Assembly: GCA_007258455.2 (NCBI GenBank)
Contig: VDFB02270651.1
Location: forward strand, 702,857,360 to 702,921,359
From: Sequoia sempervirens
Lineage: Eukaryota > Streptophyta > Pinopsida > Cupressales > Cupressaceae
Direction: 5' to 3'
Length of the DNA stretch: 64,000 nucleotides
The notes beneath the pieces were generated by a model, which saw only the letters and a list, made by a program, of their open reading frames with translations, was not told the origin of the DNA and did not search any database. Shown here one piece after another: positions 21,611-31,544 of the stretch (positions are counted from its first letter, which is position 1; each line of letters opens with the position of its first letter). Both the position numbers and the translations under genes were made by a program.

Positions 21611-21785
21611 TGTCCTATTTGAAGTGGGAGCTTTCTTGTCTATTTCATATCCACTACCGCATTACACAAATTCCCTCCTCCACTAATCTCCAATGCAGCT
21701 TGTTGTGGCGTCTTGAACTTTTATAAGTTGTGCAACAACACCTTTTACTTTTGACCTATCAAAATGCTTTGCAAGACCATTATAG
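21545..21785 (-). pseudogene. SMC2 hinge fragment, inverted copy
   Basis: Read from 21785 leftward: HFDRSKVKGVVAQLIKVQDA, later the equivalent of GHLHRGVTIIPINKIQSHT. This is the same hinge-entry segment as at 21110-21350 but inverted, and it keeps the single-copy form without the minisatellite. With the + copy it forms an inverted repeat whose arms are about 21110-21360 and 21545-21785, around a ~185-bp hinge core. Confidence 0.8.
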
Positions 21786-23640
21786 GTAAGTTGAACATTT
21801 CCTACAACTATTTTGTGCATTTGCAGGACCATTATAGGTAAGTTGAACTATTTTGAACTTCAATGCATTGTTTTGTTATAGTCTACATAACAGAAAGTGG
21901 TCATCAAACAAGAATTGAGAAGTGAGTCACAACTATGTGTGTTTTCCATCATGCAACTATTATGTGCATTTTATGTTGAAAACATATATGATGATATTGA
22001 AATGGAATGTTTGTTGAAAGTAAGGGTTGTTAAAAAATATGAAGGTGAACTTGAATACATTGTTTTGTCACAGTCTACATAACAAAAAATGCTCATTGAA
22101 CAAGAATTGAGAAGTGAGTCACAACCCTGTGTGTTTTCCATTTCCTACAACTTTTTGTGCATTTTTTGTTTGAAACGTATGATGATATTGAAATGGAATG
22201 CTTGCTGAAAGTAAGGGTTGTTAAAAAATATGAAGTTGAACTTCAATACATTGTTTTGTTACAGTTTGCATAACAAAAAGTGCTCATTGAACAAGAATTG
22301 AGAAGTGAGTCATAACCCTGTGTGTTTTCCATCATGTAACTATTATGTGCATTTTTTGTTCGAAATGTATGGCGATATTGAAATGGAATGTTTGCTGAAA
22401 GTAGGGGTTGTTTAAAATATGAAGGTGAAATTCAATACATTGTTTTGCTATAGTCTATATAATAGAAGGGGCTCATTGAATACAAATTCAGAGGTGAGTC
22501 ACAACCTTGCATGTTTTCCATCCTGCAACTTTTTTGTGCATTTTCTATTCGAAACGTATAACGATATTGAAATGGAATGTTTTCTGCAAGCAAGGGTTGT
22601 TAAAAAATATGAAGCTGAACTTCAATACATTGTTTTGTTACAATTTGCATAACAAAAAGTGCTCATTGAACAAGAATTCAGAAGTGAGTCACAAGCGTGT
22701 GTGTTTTCCATCCTGTAACTATTATGTGCATTTTATGTTTGAAATGTATGACAATATTGAAATTGAATGTTTACTGCAAGTAAGGGTGTTATAAAATATG
22801 AAGGTGACCTGGAATACATTTTTTTGTTATAGTTCGCATAACAGAAAGTGGTCATTGAACAAGAATTGAGAAGTGTCACAACCCTGTGTGTTTTCCATCA
22901 TGCAACTATTATGTGCATTTTATGTTTGAAACATATGATGATATTGAAATGGAATGTTTGCTGAAAGTAAAATTTGTTATAAAATATGAAGGTGAACTTT
23001 AATACATTGTTTTGTTATAGTTTGAATAACAAAAAGTGCTCATTGAACAAGAATTGAGAAGTGAGTTACAACCCTGTGTGTTTTCCATTTCTTGCAACTT
23101 TTTTGTGCATTTTCTATTCAAAATATATGATGATATTGAAATGGAATTTTTGCTCAAAGTAAGGGTTGTTATAGAATATGAAGGTGAACTTCAATACATT
23201 GTTTAATTATAGTTTGCATAATAGAAAGTGGTCATTGAACAAGAATTGAGAAGTGAGTCACAACCTTGTGTGTTTTCCATTTCTTGTAACTTTTTTTTGC
23301 ATTTTCTGTTCATAAAATGTATGACGATATTGAAATGGAATGTTTGTTGAAAGTAAGGGTTGTTATAAAATATGAAGGTGAAATTCAATACATTGTTTTG
23401 TTATTGTTTGCATAACAAAAAGTGCTCATTGAACAAGAATTGAGAAGTGAGTCACAACCCCGTGTGTTTTCCATCCTGCAACTATTATGTGCATTTTTTG
23501 TTCCAAACGTATGATGTTATTGAAATGGAATGTTTGCTGAAAGTAAGGGTTGTTATAAATATGAAGCTCAACAAGTCAATACATTGTTTTGTTATAGTCT
23601 GCATAACAAAAAGTGCTCATTGCATGTGCTTACATTTGTA
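21786..23640 (+). repeat. Tandem array, unit about 190 bp, 8-9 copies
   Basis: The phrase ACAAGAATTGAGAAGTGAGT recurs at about 21909, 22101, 22292, 22481 (degenerate), 22671, 22860, 23047, 23240 and 23433, spacings 187-193. Each unit holds TGTGTGTTTTCCAT, a TGCATTTT...TTCGAAA segment, GATATTGAAATGGAATG, AAAGTAAGGGTTGTTA and AATACATTGTTTTG. Units differ by point changes and 1-5 base indels. Short open frames inside are chance products of the repeat. Confidence 0.92.
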
Positions 23641-24265
23641 AGTAAGTTTGACATAAATAATAAGACTTGAGGTGGAATTTCCTACCATTATTTTATGGCA
23701 TTTGACATCGTTTATAATGAAATTTGCAAGAACATAGTCTTATAATTTTTTTAATTAAGAGGGGTAAACGCTTTTGACCCGAAGGTATGAACCAGTGAGG
23801 TCACAAATGGGGGACCTCATCCCCAATATAAATTGTCAAAAACTATACCCCAAAGGGATTGGAGCCTTGATGGCAAGATTAACAATAAAACTTAACAATC
23901 ACACCATACCACTATTGGCAGAAGACTGTAGTCTTCAAACATACCAAAATAGTGTAATTCCACACCATAATTGTTCAATAATTACATGATCAAAGACCGA
24001 ATGGAAAATGACTATTGTCAACCTCTCTCATCCTCTCCTATAGTGCCTTTTATGTGCAATTGAGGAGACACTCAAATAAAATATTATAGGATTCTTTGGG
24101 TCTTTGGAACTGACGGTGAGGTGATTGCACTTGCATAGACCCTCGTTGTTGTACGTGTAACAAGAGGGTTCGGGGAAGCCTCTACTTCAACCATTGCACT
24201 TTCAACACCTTCAGGATGTAACAAACCCATCAATATAAATGACTACATTCAAAAAATTAATGTAT
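23641..24265. other. Interval without recognised gene
   Basis: Contains a less AT-rich patch at 23760-23890 (GACCCGAAGGTATGAACC, GGGGGACCTCATCCCC) and another around 24110-24200. They resemble neither the flanking repeats nor a gene I recognise. Confidence 0.35.
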
Positions 24266-24465
24266 GTATATAAGGAAAAGGAAACATTAGATCTAAGTGT
24301 AGAGAAAGAGAATCAGTAGGGGGAGAGATGAAAGTCTTATCTAAAAACACATACAACATTCGTAAGACATTTATATATACAAAATGAAATCATTTATATG
24401 TACCCGTGGAGGAGAAATACAATTGGAAATAGATGAGAAGGAAAAGGAAAAGTCATATAGATGAA
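24266..24465 (+). pseudogene. SMC2 coiled-coil scrap
   Basis: AGATCTAAGTG...AGAAAGAGAATCAG...GGAGAGATGAAAGTCTTATCT at 24292-24345 matches the EKENQLGG(G/E)xKVLS block of the SMC2 relic at 20741-20795. AATACAATTGGAAA...GATGAGAAGGAAAAGG at 24415-24445 matches the block just before it. The order is rearranged and the pieces are very short. Confidence 0.6.
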
Positions 24466-25489
24466 GAAACATCGCCAATAATCAAGGCCTGATTTTATCG
24501 CTTCTTTGACAAATATTGAAGGAAATTAGAAATTGAGCAAGCTAGTGTCAAGAATCAATAAAATTGGGCCTTGAGCTTATTGACAACATTTCTTCACACT
24601 TGCCACTTCCTTGTTCATACTTGCCTTGTAATATGAACAATGTTAGTGTCACATCAAATTCAAATGCATGCAACCAATTCATTCAAAATATGAAAATACA
24701 CGTTCAAAAGCAGATTTCAAAATTACCCTTTCTTCCACTTTCTTCCTTTGAAAGAACTAGGGACAGTGTGTTTCCCAATATATTGTCAAAATCAACATAT
24801 TTGTAATAGAAATGAAATTTTCTAAATGAAATCACAAAGATACTCTAAAATATGAGCAAAAAGCGACTGCAATGACACATAAAATTATTCAAGATATTGA
24901 AAACTCTATCCAAGAAACATCGCCAATAAGGTCAAGGCTTGATTTTTCTGCTTCCTTGCTAGAAATTGAGAAATTGGAAACCCGTTGTCCTATTACATCA
25001 ATGTAGTAGGATAGCAAGTTTCTTATTTCTCAATATTTTTTCCCAGGAAAACAATCTCCTCCCTAGGCACCCTTTCTTCTTGTTGCCCTATCGAGACACA
25101 TTTTCCTATCCCAAATAGACACTAACCTGCTCTCGCCCACCACTTCCTTGTCCATCCTTACCCTCTAATGGTAGGAAAGTAAACGCCACATCAAATTCAA
25201 ATACATACAACCAATTCATTCAAAATATCAAAATACATGTTAAAAAGTAGATTTTAAAACTACGCTTTCTCCCACTTTCTTCCACTTTCCCTTTTAAAGT
25301 ATGCATCCGTGGTTGCCTGTAATATGTAAACAAGTTGCAAGTGTTACGAGATAGTTAAAGTTCCAAAATTTATTGCACCGTCTATTGTAAGCAAGCATAT
25401 ATTTTTTCAATTGTAAGAAACAAAATTTTAAGGTGGACTTCCTCACATTCTTGGTGCGTAGGAAACAAAAACTTTTCACAAGCAAATAA
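24466..25489. other. AT-rich interval without recognised gene
   Basis: Includes a diverged direct duplication: AACATCGCCAATAA and a TTGACAAGG-type context near 24467 and again near 24918, and ATCAAATTCAAAT(A/G)CAT near 24651 and 25192, each followed by ACCAATTCATTCAAAATAT. Spacing is about 450-540 bases. The open stretch at 24564-24806 lies in one copy and has no known domain. Confidence 0.45.
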
Positions 25490-25760
25490 CTGACAAGGGA
25501 CAGTGTGTTTTCCAACACTACAAATAATGTGAGCATTTTTTTTGTTGCAATCAGATGAAGATAGCGAAATGCCATTTTTATTGTTACAAATATCATTTAA
25601 TACGATTATTCATTTAAAAGTATCCATGATGAGAAAAATAGTCGACCTCAAACAATTTAAATGTCAATCTATTTCTTTCATTTGTAAGCAAGCTACCATA
25701 AACAATAAGACTTTAGGTGGCATTTCTTACTGGTATATTTCATATTAACATAAATAGAAT
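25490..25760 (+). repeat. Diverged relative of the 190-bp unit
   Basis: CAGTGTGTTTTCCAACACTA followed by CAAATAATGTGAGC, then GATGAAGATAGCGAAATGCC. It is very close to units at 37963 and 38140, and more distantly like the 190-bp family in layout: TGTGTTTTCCA first, TTGAAATGG(A/C)-like phrase next, then an AAGGTGGACTT/AAGGTGAACTT phrase. Confidence 0.65.
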
Positions 25761-25789
25761 GCACATTATAAACACACAACCAAACAATT

Positions 25790-26330
25790 ATTGTTATAGT
25801 CTGCATAACAGAAAGTGCTCATTGAACAAGAATTGAGAAGTGAGTCACAACCCTATGTGTTTTCCATTTCCTACAACTTTTTTTTGCATTTTTTGTTCCA
25901 AACATCTGACGATATTGAAATGGAATGTTTGTTGAAAGTAAGGTTTGTTATAAAACACACAACCAAACAATTATTGTTATAGTCTGCATAACAGAAAGTG
26001 CTCATTGAACGAGAATTGAGAAGTGAGTCACAACCCTGTGTGTTTTCCATTTCCTGTAACTTTTTTCTGCATATTTGGTTCCAAACATTTGACGATATTG
26101 AAATGGAATGTTTGCTGAAAGTAAGGTTTGTTATAAAATATGAAGGTGAACTTCAATACATTTTTTTGTTATAGTTTGCATAATGGAAAGTTCTCATTGA
26201 ACAAGAATTGAGAAGTGAGTCACAACCCTGTGTGTTTTCCATCCTGCAACTATTATGTGCATTTTCTATTCTAAACGTATGACGATATTGAAATGGAATG
26301 TTTGTTGAAAGTAAGGGTTGTTGAATACAT
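25790..26330 (+). repeat. Second block of the 190-bp tandem repeat, three units
   Basis: GAATTGAGAAGTGAGTCACA occurs at about 25829, 26014 and 26204, with the same internal landmarks as the main array at 21.8-23.6 kb. The last unit breaks off after AAGTAAGGGTTGTT at about 26322. Confidence 0.9.
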
Positions 26331-26589
26331 TCATACTGTCAATATAATTTACAGTGGGGGATACATAAAAGTATCCATATTCAACTAAGGTGTCACCAAC
26401 CAATTGGGTTCTCATTGTGTAAGTAACCAAAGTGTTGTCATTATGTTCATACCATCTATGTGTATTGTAGGTTCGAAAACATTCAACATTATGAAACCTG
26501 TAACCCAAATACTATTTTCAAACCCTTTACAAGTAACAACCGAATTCGTTACTCACCCCTTAGGTGAATTTGGATAGTCTTATATAGCC

Positions 26590-26933
26590 CCAACCTGCAA
26601 CTCCCTATAGAATGAGAAAACCCAGAACACAAAGTGTTTTCTAAGAACAATACTTGTTACAATTTAAAACACATGTCTTAATCATATTAACAACCTTCCC
26701 TCCCACAGTGAACAACTAGATTCTCGCACAAGGAAAAAAATGTTGGTGTAATTCGATGTGACGAGACACCACCTTGCTTTCCTCATCGTGACGTTTCCTC
26801 TGTTTGTTGGTTTCATCACTTTTATCATCCGTCTTGGCATGTCCTGCACTATGTCGTCTCATCATGTTATCTATGTTTCTGTGTATGTTGTCATGTATGT
26901 TTTTATGCATAAATTTGTATGTACATAGGTGTG
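26590..26933 (-). mobile_element. MITE-like element, copy 2 (inverted, one end lost)
   Basis: Reverse-complement match to the elements at 8691-9112 and 36337-36771. The right end has TTGTATGTACATAGGTGTG, and inside are CATGTCCTGCACTATGTCGTCTCATCATGTTAT-type sequence, CTTTCCTCATCGTGACGTTTCCT-type sequence and AACAATACTTGTTACAATTTAAA-type sequence. The matching terminal motif is missing at the left end. Confidence 0.7.
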
Positions 26934-27249
26934 TTTTTTTGGGAGATTAGTTGCATCCATATAGGGTTTTACAACATTGTGTGGGTTGAAGGTTTCATAA
27001 ATCATGCACTCACATCCCACTATGTTTTCCAACCCACAATCATACAAAGTGTTAATGGTTGTTGGAAAAAATTGGGTGTTTAAAAAATGGTTCCTTTCAT
27101 TGCATTCCTACGGTCTAAATAACAAAAGATTTTCAAGACATTCATATTGTTGTGTAAAATTCTAGGTTGTAAAACACTGGTTTTTCGAAATCTACAACCC
27201 ACACAATATTTTAAAACCCTTTACAAGTGACAACCCAATCAGTTACAAA

Positions 27250-27545
27250 CCCATCACCTCAATTCCATTGGTTTTTTGTCTCCCCCACCTACTCTCCAAC
27301 CTTTCGCTTTCAACCTGTAGAATGAGAAAACCCACAACACATAGTGTTTTCCAACAACAATACTTCTTACATATTAAAATTCATGTCTTAATCACGTCAA
27401 ATCCCTTTCCCACCCACACTAAAAGGATACCTTCTCGTGCAAGGCAAAGAACACCAGCATCATTCAAAGCGACGATAAAACTGTCCTGACGACACTGTTA
27501 GGCGAGAAGCTAAAGTGTAGACAAAACACACCTATGTATGTAATG
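27250..27545 (-). mobile_element. Partial MITE-like copy (inverted, interior rearranged)
   Basis: AATGAGAAAACCCACAACAC, AGTGTTTTCCAACAACAATA and ATTCATGTCTTAATCACGTC repeat the reverse complement of the element interior. It ends near ACACACCTATGTATGTAATG at 27525, which carries a damaged terminal motif. Confidence 0.55.
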
Positions 27546-28000
27546 TTATATCATAACCCTCATCCCCCATCCCACGTGCTAGAAAAAAGGCACCGATGGA
27601 AGGACTTGATAGATGGTTAGGCACATGCTATCACGTGTCTATCACCAGAAAAGGACGCGTGGCTGGCCAGAAAGTCAAAAAGTTGGAAAAATTCCCTAAA
27701 TTTTGCCATTTTCCACATTTTCATTCTGTAGTTTGTTAGGGATTGTGGGTGATGGAATGGAAGCATTCGTGTTTGGAGGCTGAACGAGAGCAACACATTC
27801 GACAGGCATGACAGCTAGCTAGCAGGTATGTAAATCTTCTATTTCTATATATGCCATGTTCATTAAGAAAATGGGTTTTCATTGACGAGAAAATTAAGGG
27901 TTTTCCTTATGTAAAGGGTTTTCATTTGAAAAGCAGAGCTCCTTATGTGTTTTTGTGTAAAGGGATAATTAAAAGGATGTAGTATCATTGTTCACTACTA
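27546..28000 (-). repeat. Inverted partial copy of the 39-40 kb repeat module
   Basis: CCCCCATCCCACGTG, the GACTTGATAGATGGTTAG phrase, AAAAGGACGCG, GTTTGTTAGGGA and the GAACGAGAGCAACACATTCG phrase are the reverse complement, in reverse order, of landmarks at 39100-39520. No coding capacity. Confidence 0.65.
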
Positions 28001-28928
28001 TTTTAACGATTTCCCATGTAACACTCACACTTCAATGAGGAAACATCCTTCATGTAAAATTTTAGGATAAAATAGGCACACAATAATGTAACAATTTTTT
28101 TTAAAATTAAACTGGAAATTCTTTGCATTCGCCATAGTGAGCATCTCATCTATAAATAAATCATAAATTCTTAATGCAAAATAAATTTTGGAAATTTAAC
28201 TGACCAGTACGCGTGCAATTCAAGCTATGACAGCTAGAATCACTTGTATTTAGTGCAGAAGCTTCATGTATCCTAAAGCATCCTTCTCAATCCACTTGCC
28301 CTTGTTTTATTCAATTTTGTTTCCTCAAACATATCAACCACCTGGAAGGAAGACAAGTGTCAGTGATAGATTAAATTGGCAAATTAAAGATATTTGGTGC
28401 TAGAAAAAATTATTTTTATTCAAAATTTCACCAATATAGGATTATATGTTTTGGTGAGTCCAAAATGTTAACTTGTATAGACAATAAACAAACATATTAA
28501 ATTGTACAATGGGAATTTAATTTCCAATTTAACCTATCGCTAACTCTAGTAATATATATCAACAATTATATCTTTCATTTTGTAGGAACTATGAAGCACT
28601 GATTGTTCATTCAGATATATAAAAAAATCAACTCTCCTAACATATGAAAGAGGCCATAACTTGTAATAATCAATAAGGGCATATAAGACAAACATGAAGG
28701 ATACCACATACCACTATCAAACTTTTGTTTATATCCCATGTCTCTTAATGAACATCTAAATGACATATCAGTATCATAACTATTGTTCAATGATATTCTA
28801 AACTGAACCATTACTTGTACATATGACTGAAAATAAACAAATTATGGAAAAAATAAAGGTTAACAAGTCAACAAAAGCTTTGGTGATCACCATGATTGAC
28901 CAAAAAATAGCAGCTAATCTACCGAAAA
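28001..28928. other. AT-rich interval without recognised gene
   Basis: No domain, repeat unit or RNA gene seen. Short open stretches are what chance gives in such sequence. Confidence 0.4.
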
Positions 28929-29005
28929 GACACACCTATGTACATACAAAAATGCACAAAAACATCCACAAAAACATACATAGAAACATACATAACATGA
29001 AAAGA
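28929..29005 (+). repeat. Left-end fragment of the MITE-like family
   Basis: ACACACCTATGTACATACAA is followed by the ACATACATA-rich start seen at 8701 and 36346. It stops after about 75 bases and runs into SMC2-like sequence. Confidence 0.65.
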
Positions 29006-29029
29006 AGGGAAAATAGGATGTCAGTGCAG

Positions 29030-29150
29030 AAAAGAGAATCAATTGGATGGAGAAATGAGAATCCTACTTGAAAAGGTAGACAAAGTTTGTAAACAACTTA
29101 TTAAAAACAAAATATCTGCATTTTCTAATAAGAAAGACACTGTCAAAGCT
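29030..29150 (+). pseudogene. SMC2 coiled-coil scrap next to LINE C
   Basis: Reads KRESIGW/MDGEMRILLEKVDKVCKQL then SNKKDTVKA. This fits the SMC2 segment GGExKVLSEKVDxLxxEL...NNKEDTL. It extends further into the coil than the copies at 16-24 kb, which stop at the KVD...NEL part. LINE C inserted about 80 bases downstream. Confidence 0.68.
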
Positions 29151-29232
29151 GACAACAATATTTGGGTTGCAGGATTCATAACACATACTGTTTTCCAACA
29201 TGCAATTATATATAGACAACATGCTTCTAATG

Positions 29233-29248
29233 AAAACCTTAAAGTTTG
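29233..29248. repeat. Target-site duplication of LINE C, 5' copy
   Basis: AAAACCTTAAAGTTTG, repeated exactly at 35914-35929 right after the poly(A) tail. Confidence 0.93.
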
Positions 29249-29545
29249 ATCTAACACTAAATCAACAAATTATTGTGTTGATTTAAATCAATACACGATT
29301 GAGGTTTTTTGTGCTAAATCAAGTGCTCTGCAACTTGTCCTTGAGCGTGCGAAGCTTCTATTCCATGGAGGAGGCTTGACCCTCCTCCATGCTTGGTGCT
29401 CTTTCCGTCTGTCTACGATGTATCCGATTGTGGTCTTGGTGTGGAATTTGACTAGTCCCGTTTGAAGCGTGGGTCTTTTCCTCTGTTCTAGTTGTCTGCT
29501 CTGATTCCTTTTGCATGAGTTTTCCTTGCTTTGGTGGTTGTGTTG

Positions 29546-31544
29546 ATGGCCGAGGCTACGGAGCCTCCAGGGGTCTCTGACGTGAATGCCTCTGCTTCTC
29601 ATATTCATGACCCCCCAAAGTCTTTTCGTGACATTGTTGCAGGCGAAAGAGGGAGGCTACCAGTGGATGCTAGGTTCTGGTCGGCGGGTGCGAAGAGGGG
29701 TAGGAAAATGGAGGAGAAGGACAAGGTAAGCACCCCTTTATTTCTCCCATGAAAGATATTTTGGTTCCTAATCAAGCTTTGAATGAGGCCATTCTTAAAG
29801 AAGACAATAAACTGCTTAAAACGGCTATATTTTTTGCTGCCATGGATCCTAGTAGGGTTCCGACAAGTAAGTATTTGGAGGATTGGTTTTCTAATGTTTG
29901 GAATAAAAGATTAGGGTTTCAATTTTATTATTTCTGTATGGTACAGAAAGGATTGTTTGTTATTTTCTTTAATAACCATAATTCTCAAGCGGAGGTCATA
30001 AAGAAACAGTTTTGGAATGTGGGGTCGGCAATTTTCGGGGCTCTGGCTTGGAATCCTGAGGCCATGGAGGATGAGGTACTTACTCTCTCTTGCCCGCGTT
30101 GGATAACCATTAAACGGGTGCCTCCTCGTTTGTGGAAATTTGTTCTGCTATTGTTGGAACCCTATGGAAATGTGATCAGGGTTGATGATACCAGGTCTTC
30201 GCTTTCGCATTCGGATGCCCGGGTCCTAGTTTCTCTTTCTCTGGGTAAAATTTTGCCAGGGACTATTGCAATTCATCTTAACACTGGTATTATGTCTTGT
30301 GAAATTGAAACCCTTAGAGGGATCAACGCCTGCTATTTATGTATAAGGGAAGGCATGTGAGAAGGAATTGCCTGCTTATTAGAAATAAATCTAACGGAAA
30401 AGCCACCTCAGATGGGATGAATAAAAGGAATAACAAAAACCCTATGTCGGCTCCCAAAGGGGAGGTTTGTGCAAAAAATGAAGTTAGTAAATTTGGGGAC
30501 TTGGTACAGTCTGGCCCCACCCCGTAACAGATTGATGAGCATTTCCCAAACCCTAACTTTAATAATCCTCCAGGTGTGTTTCCTTCGCATCGGGTAAGCT
30601 CGAACCTGGTAAAGAATAGGGATGCAACCACTAATATTGAATGCAATTCTTCTTCCCTTCTTTCTGATTTGGAACATATTGTACAGGATAGTAACAAATT
30701 AAGTGAGGATACTTCAAAAGGTCTTATGGTATATGTGCCTGAAATTTTAAGGTTCTCAGGAATTCCTGACAATAATATTAAATTGAATGCTCAACAACTC
30801 GCCCTTCTAAAGCTGATGCAAAGAAAAACCTGTAATGAGGCTAACAATGTTTCTGATAAAGAAAAGAAATTGTATACTTTTAACTCAAAAGTTTTTAAAG
30901 AATGCAATATGGGGAATTTTCAATCAGAAGAGAGCCTTCAGGATGAGGGCTGTAACTTGACTTCTCAAACCCCTAAGGCTGCAAATATGTCGTTAGCTAA
31001 TAAGGATGGTCCTCAGGACTTTGATGTTCTCCAGGTGGAGGGGCACAAAGGAAGTAATAATTTTGGCCCGTCTCCCCTCTTTGAGGGGACCTTGGTGACT
31101 AACTCTATAGCTCCTAGAGCTTACAAATCAATCTCTTTTGTGGTTGGAAATGAGAAATTTCATGAGACATTGATCCCTAATGTGTCTGAAAATTTTCCAA
31201 ACTTCATTGATGGCCTGTTGAGTTTGGATGGTTTTGCTTCTCAATTTGGCATGGATTTGGCATATGATTTTGGGTTGCTGATTGCCAAGGATATCACTGA
31301 TGGGGAGGAGAACCCTATGGAGGTTTTTGTGAGGAAAACTAGAAGATACAGAAAGAAAAAAGGTGTAGATGCTATTAAATCCCCTTTAGACAAAGACCCT
31401 ACCCAGCCTCAGAAGGATAAGAGAAAGAAACTTAGTGGGATGATTCCCCCTACTGCTAAGAGGGTGGAGGCTAAAGCTAAGCTTCCTAAATGTTTTGATA
31501 ATTTCAGGAGTGATAAAGGTCCTTCAGCTAGTGATCATAATTAA
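29546..31544 (+). pseudogene. LINE C ORF1 (DUF4283 RNA-binding protein), frameshifted
   Basis: The start is the ATG at 29546 (MAEATEPPGVSDVNAS). A shift near 29745 leads to a frame opening at 29749 with a DUF4283 core, including NVWNKRLGFQFYYF, NVGSAIFGALAWNPE and RWITIKRVPPRLW (about 29890-30140). A zinc knuckle follows: ACYLC at about 30330 is in one frame and RHVRRNC in the next, so a one-base loss splits the CX2CX4HX4C motif. The last frame runs from about 30339 to the TAA at 31542-31544, with a TAA at 30525 inside; it is Ser/Asn/Lys-rich and ends in a basic KKRK-type tail. The product would bind element RNA. Confidence 0.85.

Noticed and set aside
22419..22794. Overlapping open frames of 77-95 codons in the 190-bp array
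   Set aside because: They follow the repeat period and differ between units by frameshifts, with no start context or domain.
21786..23640. Regularly spaced repeats that might suggest a CRISPR array
   Set aside because: The whole ~190-bp unit repeats, with no unique spacers, in a plant nuclear context.
23760..24200. Possible SINE or tRNA-derived sequence in the less AT-rich patch
   Set aside because: I could not find convincing A and B boxes or a poly(A) end.
30323..30772. 149-codon minus-strand frame in LINE C
   Set aside because: Antisense to ORF1, no domain, and low-complexity composition.
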